Positions 37,482 to 45,862 of a stretch of DNA of 64,000 nucleotides are shown piece after piece. Each line of letters begins with the position of its first letter. Position 1 is the stretch's first letter. The DNA lies in NCBI GenBank assembly GCA_041752395.1, contig JBGSWN010000043.1, forward strand, positions 11,824 to 75,823. The letters run 5' to 3'. A program made the position numbers and the translations under genes. This stretch comes from UBA6168 sp041752395. GTDB taxonomy: Bacteria > Bacteroidota > Bacteroidia > Chitinophagales > Saprospiraceae. Below the pieces are notes generated by a model. It was not told the origin of the DNA, searched no databases, and saw only the letters and a program-made list of their open reading frames with translations.

Positions 37482-39332
37482 ATGGCTAACGCACATACTG
37501 CAGTTCAAGATAGGGATGAAATATTGATTCAGGAACTGGGATTTGACGACCATTTTCATGAGCATGAGCATGGCGACAAATTCAAGTCGAACTTCATCAT
37601 GAAGTACATCTTCAGCATGGATCACAAAATCATTGCTCGCCAGTTCCTCATCACGGGAATGATTTGGGCATTGATTGGTGCTGGAATGTCCTTGGTTTTC
37701 CGTTTGCAATTGGGTTTTCCAGAAGAAAGCATGGCTTGGCTTCGCCCGTTGCTTGGCAAATGGATTGAAGTTAACGAAGCGGGAATAGGAACACTGGCTC
37801 CTGAGTTCTACTACGCCTTGGTGACGATGCATGGAACCATCATCGTGTTCTTTGTATTGACAGCTGGTTTGAGCGGAACTTTTAGTAACCTATTGATTCC
37901 GTTGCAATTAGGCGCCCGTGATATGGCATCGCCGCTGCTCAATATGCTTTCTTATTGGTTCTTTTTCTTGGCAAGTATTGTCATGTTTTACTCTTTGTTC
38001 CTCAGCACTGGACCATTTGCGGGTGGTTGGGTTGCATACCCCCCATTGAGTGCTTTGCCTCAGGCATCTGATGGCTCGGGAACAGGCATGACGCTTTGGA
38101 TTTTGAGCCTTGTTTTTTTCGTAATTTCTGTTGCCTTGGGTGGCATCAACTACGTGACAACGGTATTAAACCTTCGTACCAAAGGAATGACCATGTGGCG
38201 GATGCCGCTCACAATTTGGGCATTCTTTGTAACTGCTATCCTTGCACTTTTATCTTTCCCAGTATTGGTTTCAGGTTTCTTGTTGCTGATGTTCGACAGA
38301 AGCATGGGAACTAGTTTTTACCTCAGTGAGATTTTTATTGGGGGGCAAGCACTTGACCACGTAGGCGGTAGCCCAATCTTATACCAGCACTTGTTCTGGT
38401 TCTTGGGCCACCCGGAGGTTTACATCATTATTCTCCCTGCGATGGGTTTGACTTCTGAGGTGCTATCCGTTCACTGTCGTAAGCCAATCTTCGGCTACAA
38501 GGCGATGGTTTACTCCATCTTGGCCATCGGTTTCTTGTCCTTTATCGTTTGGGCGCACCACATGTTTATGTCCGGTGTTAATCCATTTATTGCCAATTTC
38601 TTCGTAATCTTTACACTTATCATTGCTGTACCATCTGCGGTAAAAGTGTTCAACTGGATTACGACCATTTATAAATCAAACGTCCGATACAATGCGGCAT
38701 CCATGTTCGCAATCGGCTTTGTTTCGATGTTCATTTCGGGTGGTTTAACCGGCATCTTTCTAGGTAATTCCGTCATTGACATCCAAATGCATGATACTTA
38801 TTTCGTGGTTGCCCACTTCCACATTGTAATGGGTGTGGCCGCAGTCTTTGGTATGTTTGCTGGGGTTTACCACTGGTTTCCAAAAATGTTTGGCCGTTTC
38901 ATGAATGAGACGATGGGTAAAATGCACTTCTGGGGTACGCTGATAGGTGCCTACTCCATCTTTTGGCCAATGCACTATCTGGGCATGGCCGGCGTTCCAC
39001 GTCGTTACTACCGGTTCGACAACTTTGATACTTTCTCCCACTTTTCTGAAATGAACAAATTCATCACCATTGCTGCCATCGTTACATTTGGCTTTCAGGT
39101 GCTGATGTTTGTAAACTTCTTCTACAGCATTTGGAAAGGTAAAAAAGTGACCAGCAAAAATCCTTGGGGTGCTACCACCTTAGAGTGGACTACTCCTATT
39201 GATGTTGGTCACGGGAACTGGCCAGGCAAACTTCCTTCAGTTCACCGCTGGGCTTATGATTATGGTAAAAATGGGGAGGAGTTCGTATCTCAAGTAGAGC
39301 CAATGAAAGAAGGCGAAACAGAAGACCATTAA
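37482..39332 (+). CDS. coxA: Cytochrome c oxidase subunit I
   Basis: 616 residues and about 12 or more membrane helices. Heme and copper ligands are visible: MHGT (low-spin heme His), GHPEVY (CuB His and cross-linked Tyr), WAHHMF (two CuB His) and VVAHFHIVMG (high-spin and low-spin heme His). IIAVPSAVKVFNW matches the K-channel Lys region. A His-rich soluble N-terminus (DDHFHEHEHGD) precedes the first helix. Subunit I reduces oxygen to water at the heme a3/CuB centre and pumps protons. It lies between coxB and the heme O synthase gene. Confidence 0.95.
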   Translation: MANAHTAVQDRDEILIQELGFDDHFHEHEHGDKFKSNFIMKYIFSMDHKIIARQFLITGMIWALIGAGMSLVFRLQLGFPEESMAWLRPLLGKWIEVNEAGIGTLAPEFYYALVTMHGTIIVFFVLTAGLSGTFSNLLIPLQLGARDMASPLLNMLSYWFFFLASIVMFYSLFLSTGPFAGGWVAYPPLSALPQASDGSGTGMTLWILSLVFFVISVALGGINYVTTVLNLRTKGMTMWRMPLTIWAFFVTAILALLSFPVLVSGFLLLMFDRSMGTSFYLSEIFIGGQALDHVGGSPILYQHLFWFLGHPEVYIIILPAMGLTSEVLSVHCRKPIFGYKAMVYSILAIGFLSFIVWAHHMFMSGVNPFIANFFVIFTLIIAVPSAVKVFNWITTIYKSNVRYNAASMFAIGFVSMFISGGLTGIFLGNSVIDIQMHDTYFVVAHFHIVMGVAAVFGMFAGVYHWFPKMFGRFMNETMGKMHFWGTLIGAYSIFWPMHYLGMAGVPRRYYRFDNFDTFSHFSEMNKFITIAAIVTFGFQVLMFVNFFYSIWKGKKVTSKNPWGATTLEWTTPIDVGHGNWPGKLPSVHRWAYDYGKNGEEFVSQVEPMKEGETEDH

Positions 39333-39363
39333 TTTTTGACAATAACTTGATTAACAATCAATT

Positions 39364-40266
39364 GTGAATAATAATACCAAGGCTGCTGTAACGAACCCGC
39401 TAAGTTTAGTTTCGCAAAAAGTGCGGGACTTTGGGGAGTTGGTAAAATTCAAATTGTCATTAACGGTTGTTTACTCCGCCGTGATGGCCTATTTGATAGC
39501 AGCACAAGGCAGCATAAATTGGCTTTCTGTGCTAGTCCTTTCAGTTGGAGGCTTTTGCGTCTCAGGTGCAGCGAATGCGCTGAATCAAGTGCTGGAAAGG
39601 GATTTTGATAAATTGATGAAGCGCACTGAAAACCGGCCTTTGGCAACTGGTCGGATGACCGTTTCAGAGGGAGTTTTAGCAGCAGGCATTCTAAGCATCA
39701 TTGGATTAATGCTCTTGGCACTATTCAACCCATGGGCTTCCCTTTTTGGAGTCATTGCATTGTTGAGTTATGCTTTTTTGTACACCCCAATGAAGCGGAT
39801 AGGGCCTTCAGCGATTGCTGTTGGTGCACTTCCCGGTGCTTTGCCAATGTTGATTGGCTGCGTAGCATTTCAGGGTGAATTGACTTCGTTGGCACTGTCA
39901 CTCTTCTTGTTGCAGTTCTTTTGGCAATTCCCACATTTCGGAGCCATCAGTTGGCTTGGATTTGAGGATTACCAAAAAGCAGGCTTCAAGTTTGTAGTGT
40001 CGAAAGATGGAAAGCAAGACCGGAGCATTGGATTGCAAGGCGTTTTTTATGCCTTGTGCCTATTGCCCGTTGGATTGGTTCCGTTTTACACCAATATAAC
40101 AGGCATCGTTTCAGCTGTAATCGTAAGTGTTTTGGCGTTAGTTTATGCTTGGTTTGGTTGGAATCTTTATCGCCAAAGCGACCGAAAAGCAGCTGTACAA
40201 CTGATGTTTTTTTCGTTTTTCTACTTGCCAGTTGCGTTAACTGCGCTCTGGATGGATAAAATTTGA
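39364..40266 (+). CDS. ctaB: Protoheme IX farnesyltransferase (heme O synthase)
   Basis: 300 residues of the UbiA prenyltransferase fold, with about eight helices. The Asp-rich prenyl-diphosphate motif reads NALNQVLERDFDKLMKRT, followed by ENRPLATGRM. The second motif appears as FEDYQKAGFKFV. The enzyme adds a farnesyl group to heme b to give heme O, the precursor of heme A used by subunit I. The start is a GTG at 39364. The gene ends with a TGA that lies 2 bp before the next ATG at 40269. Confidence 0.94.
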   Translation: MNNNTKAAVTNPLSLVSQKVRDFGELVKFKLSLTVVYSAVMAYLIAAQGSINWLSVLVLSVGGFCVSGAANALNQVLERDFDKLMKRTENRPLATGRMTVSEGVLAAGILSIIGLMLLALFNPWASLFGVIALLSYAFLYTPMKRIGPSAIAVGALPGALPMLIGCVAFQGELTSLALSLFLLQFFWQFPHFGAISWLGFEDYQKAGFKFVVSKDGKQDRSIGLQGVFYALCLLPVGLVPFYTNITGIVSAVIVSVLALVYAWFGWNLYRQSDRKAAVQLMFFSFFYLPVALTALWMDKI

Positions 40267-40268
40267 AA

Positions 40269-40847
40269 ATGGATTTGACGATTCAGGAAAATACTGGTAG
40301 AAACAAAATCCACCCCCAGAAATTTGCAGTTTGGGTGGGGTGTGGATCTATTCTGATGATGTTTGCCTCGCTTACCAGTGCTTATGTGGTAAGGCAAGCA
40401 GCAGGTAATTGGCTGGAATTCCAATTGCCCAGCATTTTCAAGTTAAGTACGTTGGTCATTTTGTTGAGCAGCGGAACGCTTCATGCTTCCTTCATGGCCT
40501 TCAAAAACGGAAAAGAAAAGCAATACAAAACGCTGTTGCTGTTGACATACTTATTGGCGGTTTTGTTTTTCGTTTTTCAGTACGAAGGTTGGGTGGGGCT
40601 TTCAGAAAATGGAGTCCCATTTACACTAAATCCTTCGGGAGATTTCATCTACGTGATTTCTTGGCTTCATGCTGCGCACGTAGTTGGAGGGCTTGCAGCC
40701 TTGACAGTTGCTTTGATTCATGCTTATGGGATTGATTTCAAAGTTACTGCAAAACGCAAACTCAGGTTTGAATTGACGTTGACCTATTGGCATTTTGTAG
40801 ATTTCCTTTGGGTCTATTTGTTTATATTTTTATCATTTTATCGCTAA
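40269..40847 (+). CDS. Heme-copper oxidase subunit III-like protein (short copy)
   Basis: 192 residues from the ATG at 40269, 2 bp after the ctaB stop; a TTG at 40263 would overlap ctaB. It has five hydrophobic helices. Subunit III features include the second-helix region ILMMFASLTSAYVVR, and WLHAAHVVGGLAALTVALIHA followed by LTYWHFVDFLWVYLFIFL at the C-terminus. It stabilises subunit I and helps proton uptake in the family. A second, longer subunit III gene follows at 40970, so the locus carries two copies, which is common in Bacteroidota oxidase operons. Confidence 0.88.
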   Translation: MDLTIQENTGRNKIHPQKFAVWVGCGSILMMFASLTSAYVVRQAAGNWLEFQLPSIFKLSTLVILLSSGTLHASFMAFKNGKEKQYKTLLLLTYLLAVLFFVFQYEGWVGLSENGVPFTLNPSGDFIYVISWLHAAHVVGGLAALTVALIHAYGIDFKVTAKRKLRFELTLTYWHFVDFLWVYLFIFLSFYR

Positions 40848-40853
40848 ATGATT

Positions 40854-40949
40854 GACTGGTTAAATTGCGAAATTGTTTGATAGTTCGATTGATGTTCCGC
40901 TTTACGGATAGCAATCCAACAATTTAACAATCTAACATTTTAACCAGTC
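40854..40949. repeat. Palindromic element between the two subunit III genes
   Basis: The ends GACTGGTTAAA (40854-40864) and TTTAACCAGTC (40939-40949) are perfect 11-bp inverted repeats. Inside them the arms contain related AAATTG/CAATTT units. The element fills most of the 122-bp gap. Confidence 0.6.
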
Positions 40950-40969
40950 CAGCAATTTTTATAATCATT

Positions 40970-41956
40970 ATGGCTTCAGATGCATCAGTTTTAGAGCACG
41001 ACCACGAAACGGACGAGCAACTTTGGTCCGGTGGGAAAGAACCTTTCAAGGCAAGCTATGGCAAGCTGATGATGTGGTACTTCCTGTTATCGGATGCTTT
41101 CACCTTCTCAGGATTCCTCATCGCTTATGGAGCATTGCGTTTCAGCAGCAACACTTGGCCAATACCTGATTTTGTGTTCGAGAAAGCACCATTTGGTATA
41201 CACAACCTATTTGGTGGAAAAGCGCCGCTAGTATTCGTAACTTTCATGACTTTCGTCCTGATTGCCAGTTCCGTTACCATGGTACGTGCAGTACAGGAAG
41301 GGTATCGGGAAAACAAACGGGGCGTAGTTTTTTGGATGTTTTTGACCATTATTGGTGGAGCGACGTTCCTTGGCTGTCAAGCTTGGGAGTGGACAACACT
41401 GATAAAGGCGGAAGGTGTTACTATCCACACAAATCCATTTTCTATGCACACGGAAGGTGGGCAATATCTTTCTGGAAAAGAATTGGAGGCTCAAGGTTAT
41501 TCAAAGACTGAACAAGATTTTCATGGCGCAAAATCAACCTATTATTTGCCAAAGGGCAAACCGGATATTGAAGAAAACCGTCTTTTTGAAAAGGTCAGTC
41601 ACGAAGGTGAATCTTTTGCTGGTAAGGCATTTGAAGCTGAAACCCCATACCTGATTACCATTAACCATGCTACACACCAGTACGAACATGGCGCCTATAA
41701 GGCAGCTGGCGGTACAATCGTCAGAGAGGCTTTCGGCCCAGTGGCATTTGGTGCACTCTTCTTTTTCATCACTGGTTTTCACGGTTTCCACGTATTTTCC
41801 GGCGTTGCATTTTTGGCCATTGTAATGATAAATGCAGCAAGCGGCATTTACGCCGATCGCAAGAACCATTATGAAATGGTGGAAAAAATCGGCCTTTATT
41901 GGCACTTTGTGGACTTGGTATGGGTGTTCGTGTTCCTTGTGTTTTACCTCTTGTAA
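40970..41956 (+). CDS. coxC: Cytochrome c oxidase subunit III with a large loop insertion
   Basis: 328 residues. Helices at about 33-55, 85-107, 118-137, 255-275 and later match subunit III, with LLSDAFTFSGFLIAY, the EWTTL end of the third helix, FGALFFFITGFHGFHVFSG and LYWHFVDLVWVFVFLVFYLL. Between residues about 145 and 255 there is a hydrophilic segment (TIHTNPFSMHTEGGQYLSGKE through VREAF) much longer than the short loop in mitochondrial or E. coli subunit III. By topology the loop should be periplasmic. It is probably a lineage trait. The gene is 122 bp after the short copy and 51 bp before the subunit IV gene. Confidence 0.9.
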   Translation: MASDASVLEHDHETDEQLWSGGKEPFKASYGKLMMWYFLLSDAFTFSGFLIAYGALRFSSNTWPIPDFVFEKAPFGIHNLFGGKAPLVFVTFMTFVLIASSVTMVRAVQEGYRENKRGVVFWMFLTIIGGATFLGCQAWEWTTLIKAEGVTIHTNPFSMHTEGGQYLSGKELEAQGYSKTEQDFHGAKSTYYLPKGKPDIEENRLFEKVSHEGESFAGKAFEAETPYLITINHATHQYEHGAYKAAGGTIVREAFGPVAFGALFFFITGFHGFHVFSGVAFLAIVMINAASGIYADRKNHYEMVEKIGLYWHFVDLVWVFVFLVFYLL

Positions 41957-42007
41957 AACTAGAGAACCTAATCTTTCAAACGAAAAAAAAATTAAATTTT
42001 AAGAAAT

Positions 42008-42436
42008 ATGGCAGGTCATCAATCGTACGAAGAACAGAAAAGACTTGTGGTGTACGGCTTGAAGTTGTTGGGAGCTATCACACTGATTGAAGTATTCATA
42101 GCATTACTTGCGAAAGGTCATATAGTTCATAGCATACATTTCACAGGTGTAATGCATTACCTATACATGGCGCTCATGGTCGGCTTCAGCCTTTATAAGG
42201 CTTATTTTATCGTTTACAATTTCATGCACATGGCAAACGAGGTGCAGGGTTTACGGTGGAGTGTGCTGCTGCCGATGCTTTTATTGGTTTGGGCAGTAAT
42301 TGCCTTTTTTCAAGAAGGAAAATCATGGGGTGCTCGTCGAAATCAAGTTGACAAATTCAACCACGAAGAGGCTGGCAAAAAGCCAGCAACTGGTAGTCTT
42401 GACTATGATGAAGCCACGGTTCAATTCCTGATTTAA
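42008..42436 (+). CDS. Cytochrome c oxidase subunit IV family protein
   Basis: 142 residues with three helices (about 17-37, 47-68 and 82-100), as in the CyoD/prokaryotic subunit IV family: LKLLGAITLIEVFIALL, HYLYMALMVGFSLYKAYFIVYNFMHM, LPMLLLVWAVIAFF. The soluble C-terminal tail of about 40 residues is charged. It is probably a structural subunit. A strong terminator follows 6 bp later and appears to close the oxidase operon. Confidence 0.86.
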   Translation: MAGHQSYEEQKRLVVYGLKLLGAITLIEVFIALLAKGHIVHSIHFTGVMHYLYMALMVGFSLYKAYFIVYNFMHMANEVQGLRWSVLLPMLLLVWAVIAFFQEGKSWGARRNQVDKFNHEEAGKKPATGSLDYDEATVQFLI

Positions 42437-42442
42437 ACAATC

Positions 42443-42476
42443 AAAAAAGGCGAGACCCATAAGGCTCGCCTTTTTT
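42443..42476 (+). terminator. Intrinsic terminator after subunit IV
   Basis: A perfect 12-bp stem AAAAAAGGCGAG / CTCGCCTTTTTT with a 10-base loop ends in six T. It sits only 15 bp before the next start codon, so the downstream SCO-like gene depends on read-through or on a start very close to its ATG. Confidence 0.85.
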
Positions 42477-42491
42477 GTTATCCAAAATGTG

Positions 42492-43100
42492 ATGGAAAAT
42501 ATTGAAGAAGTAAAACCAGCGAATAAATTTTGGCGAGCAATGATGTTTGCCGTTCTATTCTTATTGCCATTCGGTTCCTTGTATTACCTGTACATGGGCC
42601 GGGCACATTCTCGGACAGCGAAGGCTGAATTGGAAGAATTGGGCAAAGTCGCTGGATTTGAATTGAAAAATCAGCTTAACGAAATTATTACACCTGAAGG
42701 GTTACATGGCAAAGTTACCGTCGTTGATTTTTTGCCAAAAGACCTTGGTGCTGCCAAAGTAATGGCTGACCGCATTGGTAAAGTGCACCAAAGCTTTGAC
42801 GATACGGAAGATGTCATTCTGCTTTCCTTCATTGAGATTGACTCAACTCGAACATTGTTGCAAGCTGCTACTCAATTAGGCATTGAAGACCATAAGCAGT
42901 GGTACTTGCTGGGTGTCTCAGACCAAGAATGGCAGCATTTAGCCAAAGATGTCTATCACCTTCCTGACCCGTTGACAGGCGTGGCAATGGCAGATACCAG
43001 CTTGGTTATCAGGAAGTTGTATGATATCAACAACAACGTGCAAATGGGGAGGATGGTGGAACATATTGCGAAGGTGATCCCAAAACAAAATCGAAAATAG
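42492..43100 (+). CDS. SCO1/SenC-like membrane-anchored protein lacking all cysteines
   Basis: 202 residues from the ATG at 42492. One N-terminal membrane helix (FWRAMMFAVLFLLPFGSLYYLYM) precedes a thioredoxin-like domain with LHGKVTVVDFLPKD at the strand where SCO proteins carry CxxxC, VILLSFIEIDSTRT, and VAMADTSLVIRKLYDINN, the equivalent of the 'LID..G.iRg.Y' strand. SCO proteins insert copper into CuA through two Cys and one His. Here no cysteine occurs in the whole protein, so that chemistry is lost. Position between the oxidase genes and DUF420 is where Bacteroidota keep sco. It could be a redox-dead assembly factor. Family assignment rests on fold pattern and context. Confidence 0.6.
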   Translation: MENIEEVKPANKFWRAMMFAVLFLLPFGSLYYLYMGRAHSRTAKAELEELGKVAGFELKNQLNEIITPEGLHGKVTVVDFLPKDLGAAKVMADRIGKVHQSFDDTEDVILLSFIEIDSTRTLLQAATQLGIEDHKQWYLLGVSDQEWQHLAKDVYHLPDPLTGVAMADTSLVIRKLYDINNNVQMGRMVEHIAKVIPKQNRK

Positions 43101-43124
43101 CCTGTTTATTAGCCAAAATTTACA

Positions 43125-43664
43125 ATGAGCGAAGCGCAACCAAATATCAGACTAGAAAAAAAACTGAACCGAATTGCTTGGGCTGTAACAGGTATTGTGT
43201 TGATACTGGTTTCTGTTATGCACAAAATCCACTTTGATTTGGGTGTGGATTTCAGTTTTTTACCTGCCGTTTATTCAGCACTCAATGCGCTCACGGCTGT
43301 AACCCTGCTCATTGGTCTTTATTTTATCAAAAACGGAAAAAAAGAAAAGCATGAAAAGGCCATGACAGCTGCCATGTTTTTCTCTTTTCTCTTTCTTTTG
43401 GGGTATGTGCTTTATCACATAACCAATGCTGATACGCCATTTGGTGGTCAAGGTTGGATACGGCCTGTTTATTTTACGCTCTTGATTACGCATATCGTTT
43501 TGGCCGCAGTCATTTTCCCTTTTATTTTGTTTACTTATATTCGGGCGTTCACTGGCCAATTTGGAAGACACAAGAAAATGGCAAGATGGGTCTATTGGCT
43601 CTGGCTGTACGTCGCAGTGACTGGCCCGATTCTTTACTTGATGATTAAACCTTACTACAATTGA
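43125..43664 (+). CDS. DUF420 membrane protein
   Basis: 179 residues, five membrane helices (about 14-33, 40-60, 75-95, 110-130 and 151-170). It carries family signs such as HKIHFDLGVDFSFLPAVYSALNALTAVTLLIGLYFI, the KHEKAMTAAMFFSFLFLLGYVLYH helix and HIVLAAVIFPFILFT. DUF420 genes regularly stand beside cytochrome oxidase and SCO genes and are thought to help oxidase assembly; the exact role is not known. It is 24 bp after the SCO-like gene and 6 bp before the CPMC mini-protein. Confidence 0.88.
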   Translation: MSEAQPNIRLEKKLNRIAWAVTGIVLILVSVMHKIHFDLGVDFSFLPAVYSALNALTAVTLLIGLYFIKNGKKEKHEKAMTAAMFFSFLFLLGYVLYHITNADTPFGGQGWIRPVYFTLLITHIVLAAVIFPFILFTYIRAFTGQFGRHKKMARWVYWLWLYVAVTGPILYLMIKPYYN

Positions 43665-43670
43665 TTGACG

Positions 43671-43916
43671 ATGAAAAATAATCTTTTGAAAATCGCCCTG
43701 TTCGCATTTGTTTTGGCATTCACTTTACCAGCGACTGCACAGTGTCCAATGTGCAAAATCGGTGCAGAAAGCAACCTCAAAGCTGGAGGGACGGCCGGCA
43801 ATGGCCTCAACAGCGGTATTCTTTACATGCTGGCAATGCCCTATTTGCTTGTAACCACCATGGGTTTTCTTTGGTACAAAAACCGCAAAAAGGACAGCGA
43901 ACTACCTGGCGCTTAA
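43671..43916 (+). CDS. Small exported CPMC protein of the oxidase cluster
   Basis: 81 residues from the ATG at 43671. A signal peptide ends near ATAQ (residue 24). The mature protein begins C25-P-M-C28, a CxxC with a central Met, followed by KIGAESNLKAGG, then one membrane helix (GILYMLAMPYLLVTTMGFLWY) and a basic tail. Gln before the first Cys argues against a lipobox. Such mini-proteins follow DUF420 in related genomes. CPMC at the mature N-terminus suggests copper or thiol handling for oxidase assembly, but that is inference. It ends 4 bp inside the convergent gene at 43913. Confidence 0.72.
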   Translation: MKNNLLKIALFAFVLAFTLPATAQCPMCKIGAESNLKAGGTAGNGLNSGILYMLAMPYLLVTTMGFLWYKNRKKDSELPGA

Positions 43917-44335
43917 TCCCCAGGAATAGGAGCTGAGGTTCTTTCTGATAACCAAAGCACAAAAAATACCAAGGCCGCAATCACCGCTGCAGAGCCTAAA
44001 ATATTGAACAAAACACCCAGCGTGGTGGCTCCCCCTACTGCAAAAAATACGATAGAAAGCACCAAGAATACCAAGCTTGTCAGCAACTTTCCTGAAGGGA
44101 AGCTCATTTGAACCACTTCCTTCCAATGCCGTATTCGTTGTTTAAATTTGGCAACCTTCTTACTTATTTTTTCCTTGAACGATATATGCTTCTTAGCTTC
44201 TAAACGCCCGACTTTTTCCGTTTTTGCCAACTGAACTTCCGACGGTTTTTGCGCAGAAGTGGCTGATTGCGCAGAATATGGTAGGGTAGCGAATACCAAA
44301 AAGGCGATAATTGAAATACCAATTGACAATTTCAT
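43913..44335 (-). CDS. Small membrane protein with signal peptide, unknown function
   Basis: 140 residues with a signal peptide (MKLSIGISIIAFLVFATLPYSAQS), a basic, probably helical segment (LEAKKHISFKEKISKKVAKFKQRIRHWKEVV, about 45-75) and two membrane helices (about 84-103 and 108-130). No family recognised. The last 4 bp overlap the convergent CPMC gene. Similar short 'signal-basic-two helix' proteins are frequent and unannotated in Bacteroidota. Confidence 0.6.
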   Translation of the reverse strand: MKLSIGISIIAFLVFATLPYSAQSATSAQKPSEVQLAKTEKVGRLEAKKHISFKEKISKKVAKFKQRIRHWKEVVQMSFPSGKLLTSLVFLVLSIVFFAVGGATTLGVLFNILGSAAVIAALVFFVLWLSERTSAPIPGD

Positions 44336-44395
44336 AAATGATTGATTTTGTAGTTAATAAACAAAGAGGCACGTGAATTTGCAGACAGTATGTTC

Positions 44396-45691
44396 TTAAA
44401 AATGTTGCTCATAATAATCTACGACCCGCTCATCTGTAAGAATATCGGAGTGCTTCAGTTTTTGTTTCAAAACTATACCTTCCAAGGTGCGGCACCGGCT
44501 CAATGCCACGTAGGTTTGCCCATGTTTAAACGCTCCTTTGTCCATGTCAATTATCACCTTGTCAAAAGTTTTTCCTTGAGATTTATGGATGGTGACCGCC
44601 CAAGCCAATCGGAGCGGGTATTGCTCGAAAGTACCAATTACCTCGGCCTCTAACTCATTCGGGTCTTCTTTGCTGGGGCGGTAGCGAATGATTTCCCATT
44701 TCACCGGAACAACATTGATGAGCTTAGGCTTCCCGCTTTCATCAGTAAAAACCTTGATGCCTTCATCATCAAAATTTGTCACCTTTCCAATGGTGCCGTT
44801 GACGAAATTACCGTCCAGGTCATTTTTAATGAACATGACTTGAGCACCTTCTTTGAGCCGTAATACCATTTCCGTTGGGTATTGCTTGGGTTCAAATACC
44901 CCTGTAATTTTAGCAGAAAAGGACTGCTCCGGTGCAGTCAGGTTCGCCAATTCCCGGTGGTTGATGATGTCAACTTTAGCGTTGCGGGGAGAAAGCGTGA
45001 TGAAAGATTGCTCGGCTTCAAAATCAGGGTCATACCGCTCGTTGAGGTCATCGAGGTCTTCCCAGTCTACTTTATTGTGCCTTACCGCTTCCAACAACCG
45101 AAGGAAATGCCGTTGCGCTTGGCGATAGACTTTGCGAAGCTCCATTTTTTCAAACTCAAAATCCCGAAGCACGTTGGCGGAGAAGAAATAAGGGGTTTCA
45201 TAAGCCATTTGGAACAACTGCCTTTCCTCTTCCCCAGCAATGACGGGTGGCAATTGAAATAAATCCCCGATAAATATCATCTGAACGCCACCAAATGGAT
45301 GAACGTTTTCCCGGTTTAGGCGTAGAGAGCGGTCCATCGCATCCAACAAGTCCGCACGAACCATGCTGATTTCATCAATCACCATCACCTCGATGCGGTT
45401 GAACCATTTTTTATTGAAATGCTTGGTGATGTCCTTGGCTTGAATGAGCCGGGGAGGGAAGCCAAAAAGCGAGTGGATGGTTTGGCCCTGCACATTCAGG
45501 GCGGCGATACCTGTGGGAGCGAGTACCACCATTTTCTTTCGGGTCGTACTGCGAAAAAGCTGTAACAAAGTGGACTTGCCCGTACCTGCCTTGCCGGTTA
45601 GGAAAAGGCTTTGGCTGGTTTTTTCCAATACGTCTAGGGCGTATTTGAATCCGTCATTTAGTTCAAGTGGTGCTTTTGTGATGAGGGACAT
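44396..45691 (-). CDS. Pif1/RecD-like superfamily 1 DNA helicase
   Basis: 431 residues. Motif I (Walker A) GKAGTGKST is at 33-41, motif Ia reads VLAPTGIAALNVQGQTIHSLFG, motif II VMVIDEISMVRADLLDAMD, motif III FIGDLFQLPPV, and motif VI near the C-terminus TIHKSQGKTFDKV with YVALSRCRTLEGI. This order marks a 5'-3' helicase of the Pif1 group within the RecD clade, active in replication or recombination. It is shorter than eukaryotic Pif1 but normal for the bacterial type. It stands alone on the minus strand. Confidence 0.9.
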   Translation of the reverse strand: MSLITKAPLELNDGFKYALDVLEKTSQSLFLTGKAGTGKSTLLQLFRSTTRKKMVVLAPTGIAALNVQGQTIHSLFGFPPRLIQAKDITKHFNKKWFNRIEVMVIDEISMVRADLLDAMDRSLRLNRENVHPFGGVQMIFIGDLFQLPPVIAGEEERQLFQMAYETPYFFSANVLRDFEFEKMELRKVYRQAQRHFLRLLEAVRHNKVDWEDLDDLNERYDPDFEAEQSFITLSPRNAKVDIINHRELANLTAPEQSFSAKITGVFEPKQYPTEMVLRLKEGAQVMFIKNDLDGNFVNGTIGKVTNFDDEGIKVFTDESGKPKLINVVPVKWEIIRYRPSKEDPNELEAEVIGTFEQYPLRLAWAVTIHKSQGKTFDKVIIDMDKGAFKHGQTYVALSRCRTLEGIVLKQKLKHSDILTDERVVDYYEQHF

Positions 45692-45862
45692 AGTTGCGGC
45701 ATCATGCTCGGCAAAGATAATGCTTTTGCCAAATCAGGCTTGGCCACAGTAAAAGTTAGGCCAGCTAATTTGAACCTTCATCAATTGAGCCTATCTTGAA
45801 AGTTGAAAGTGCCTTACTTATTCTTTCAAAACCTTATTATCCTAGGTCGAAATTGACGAAAC

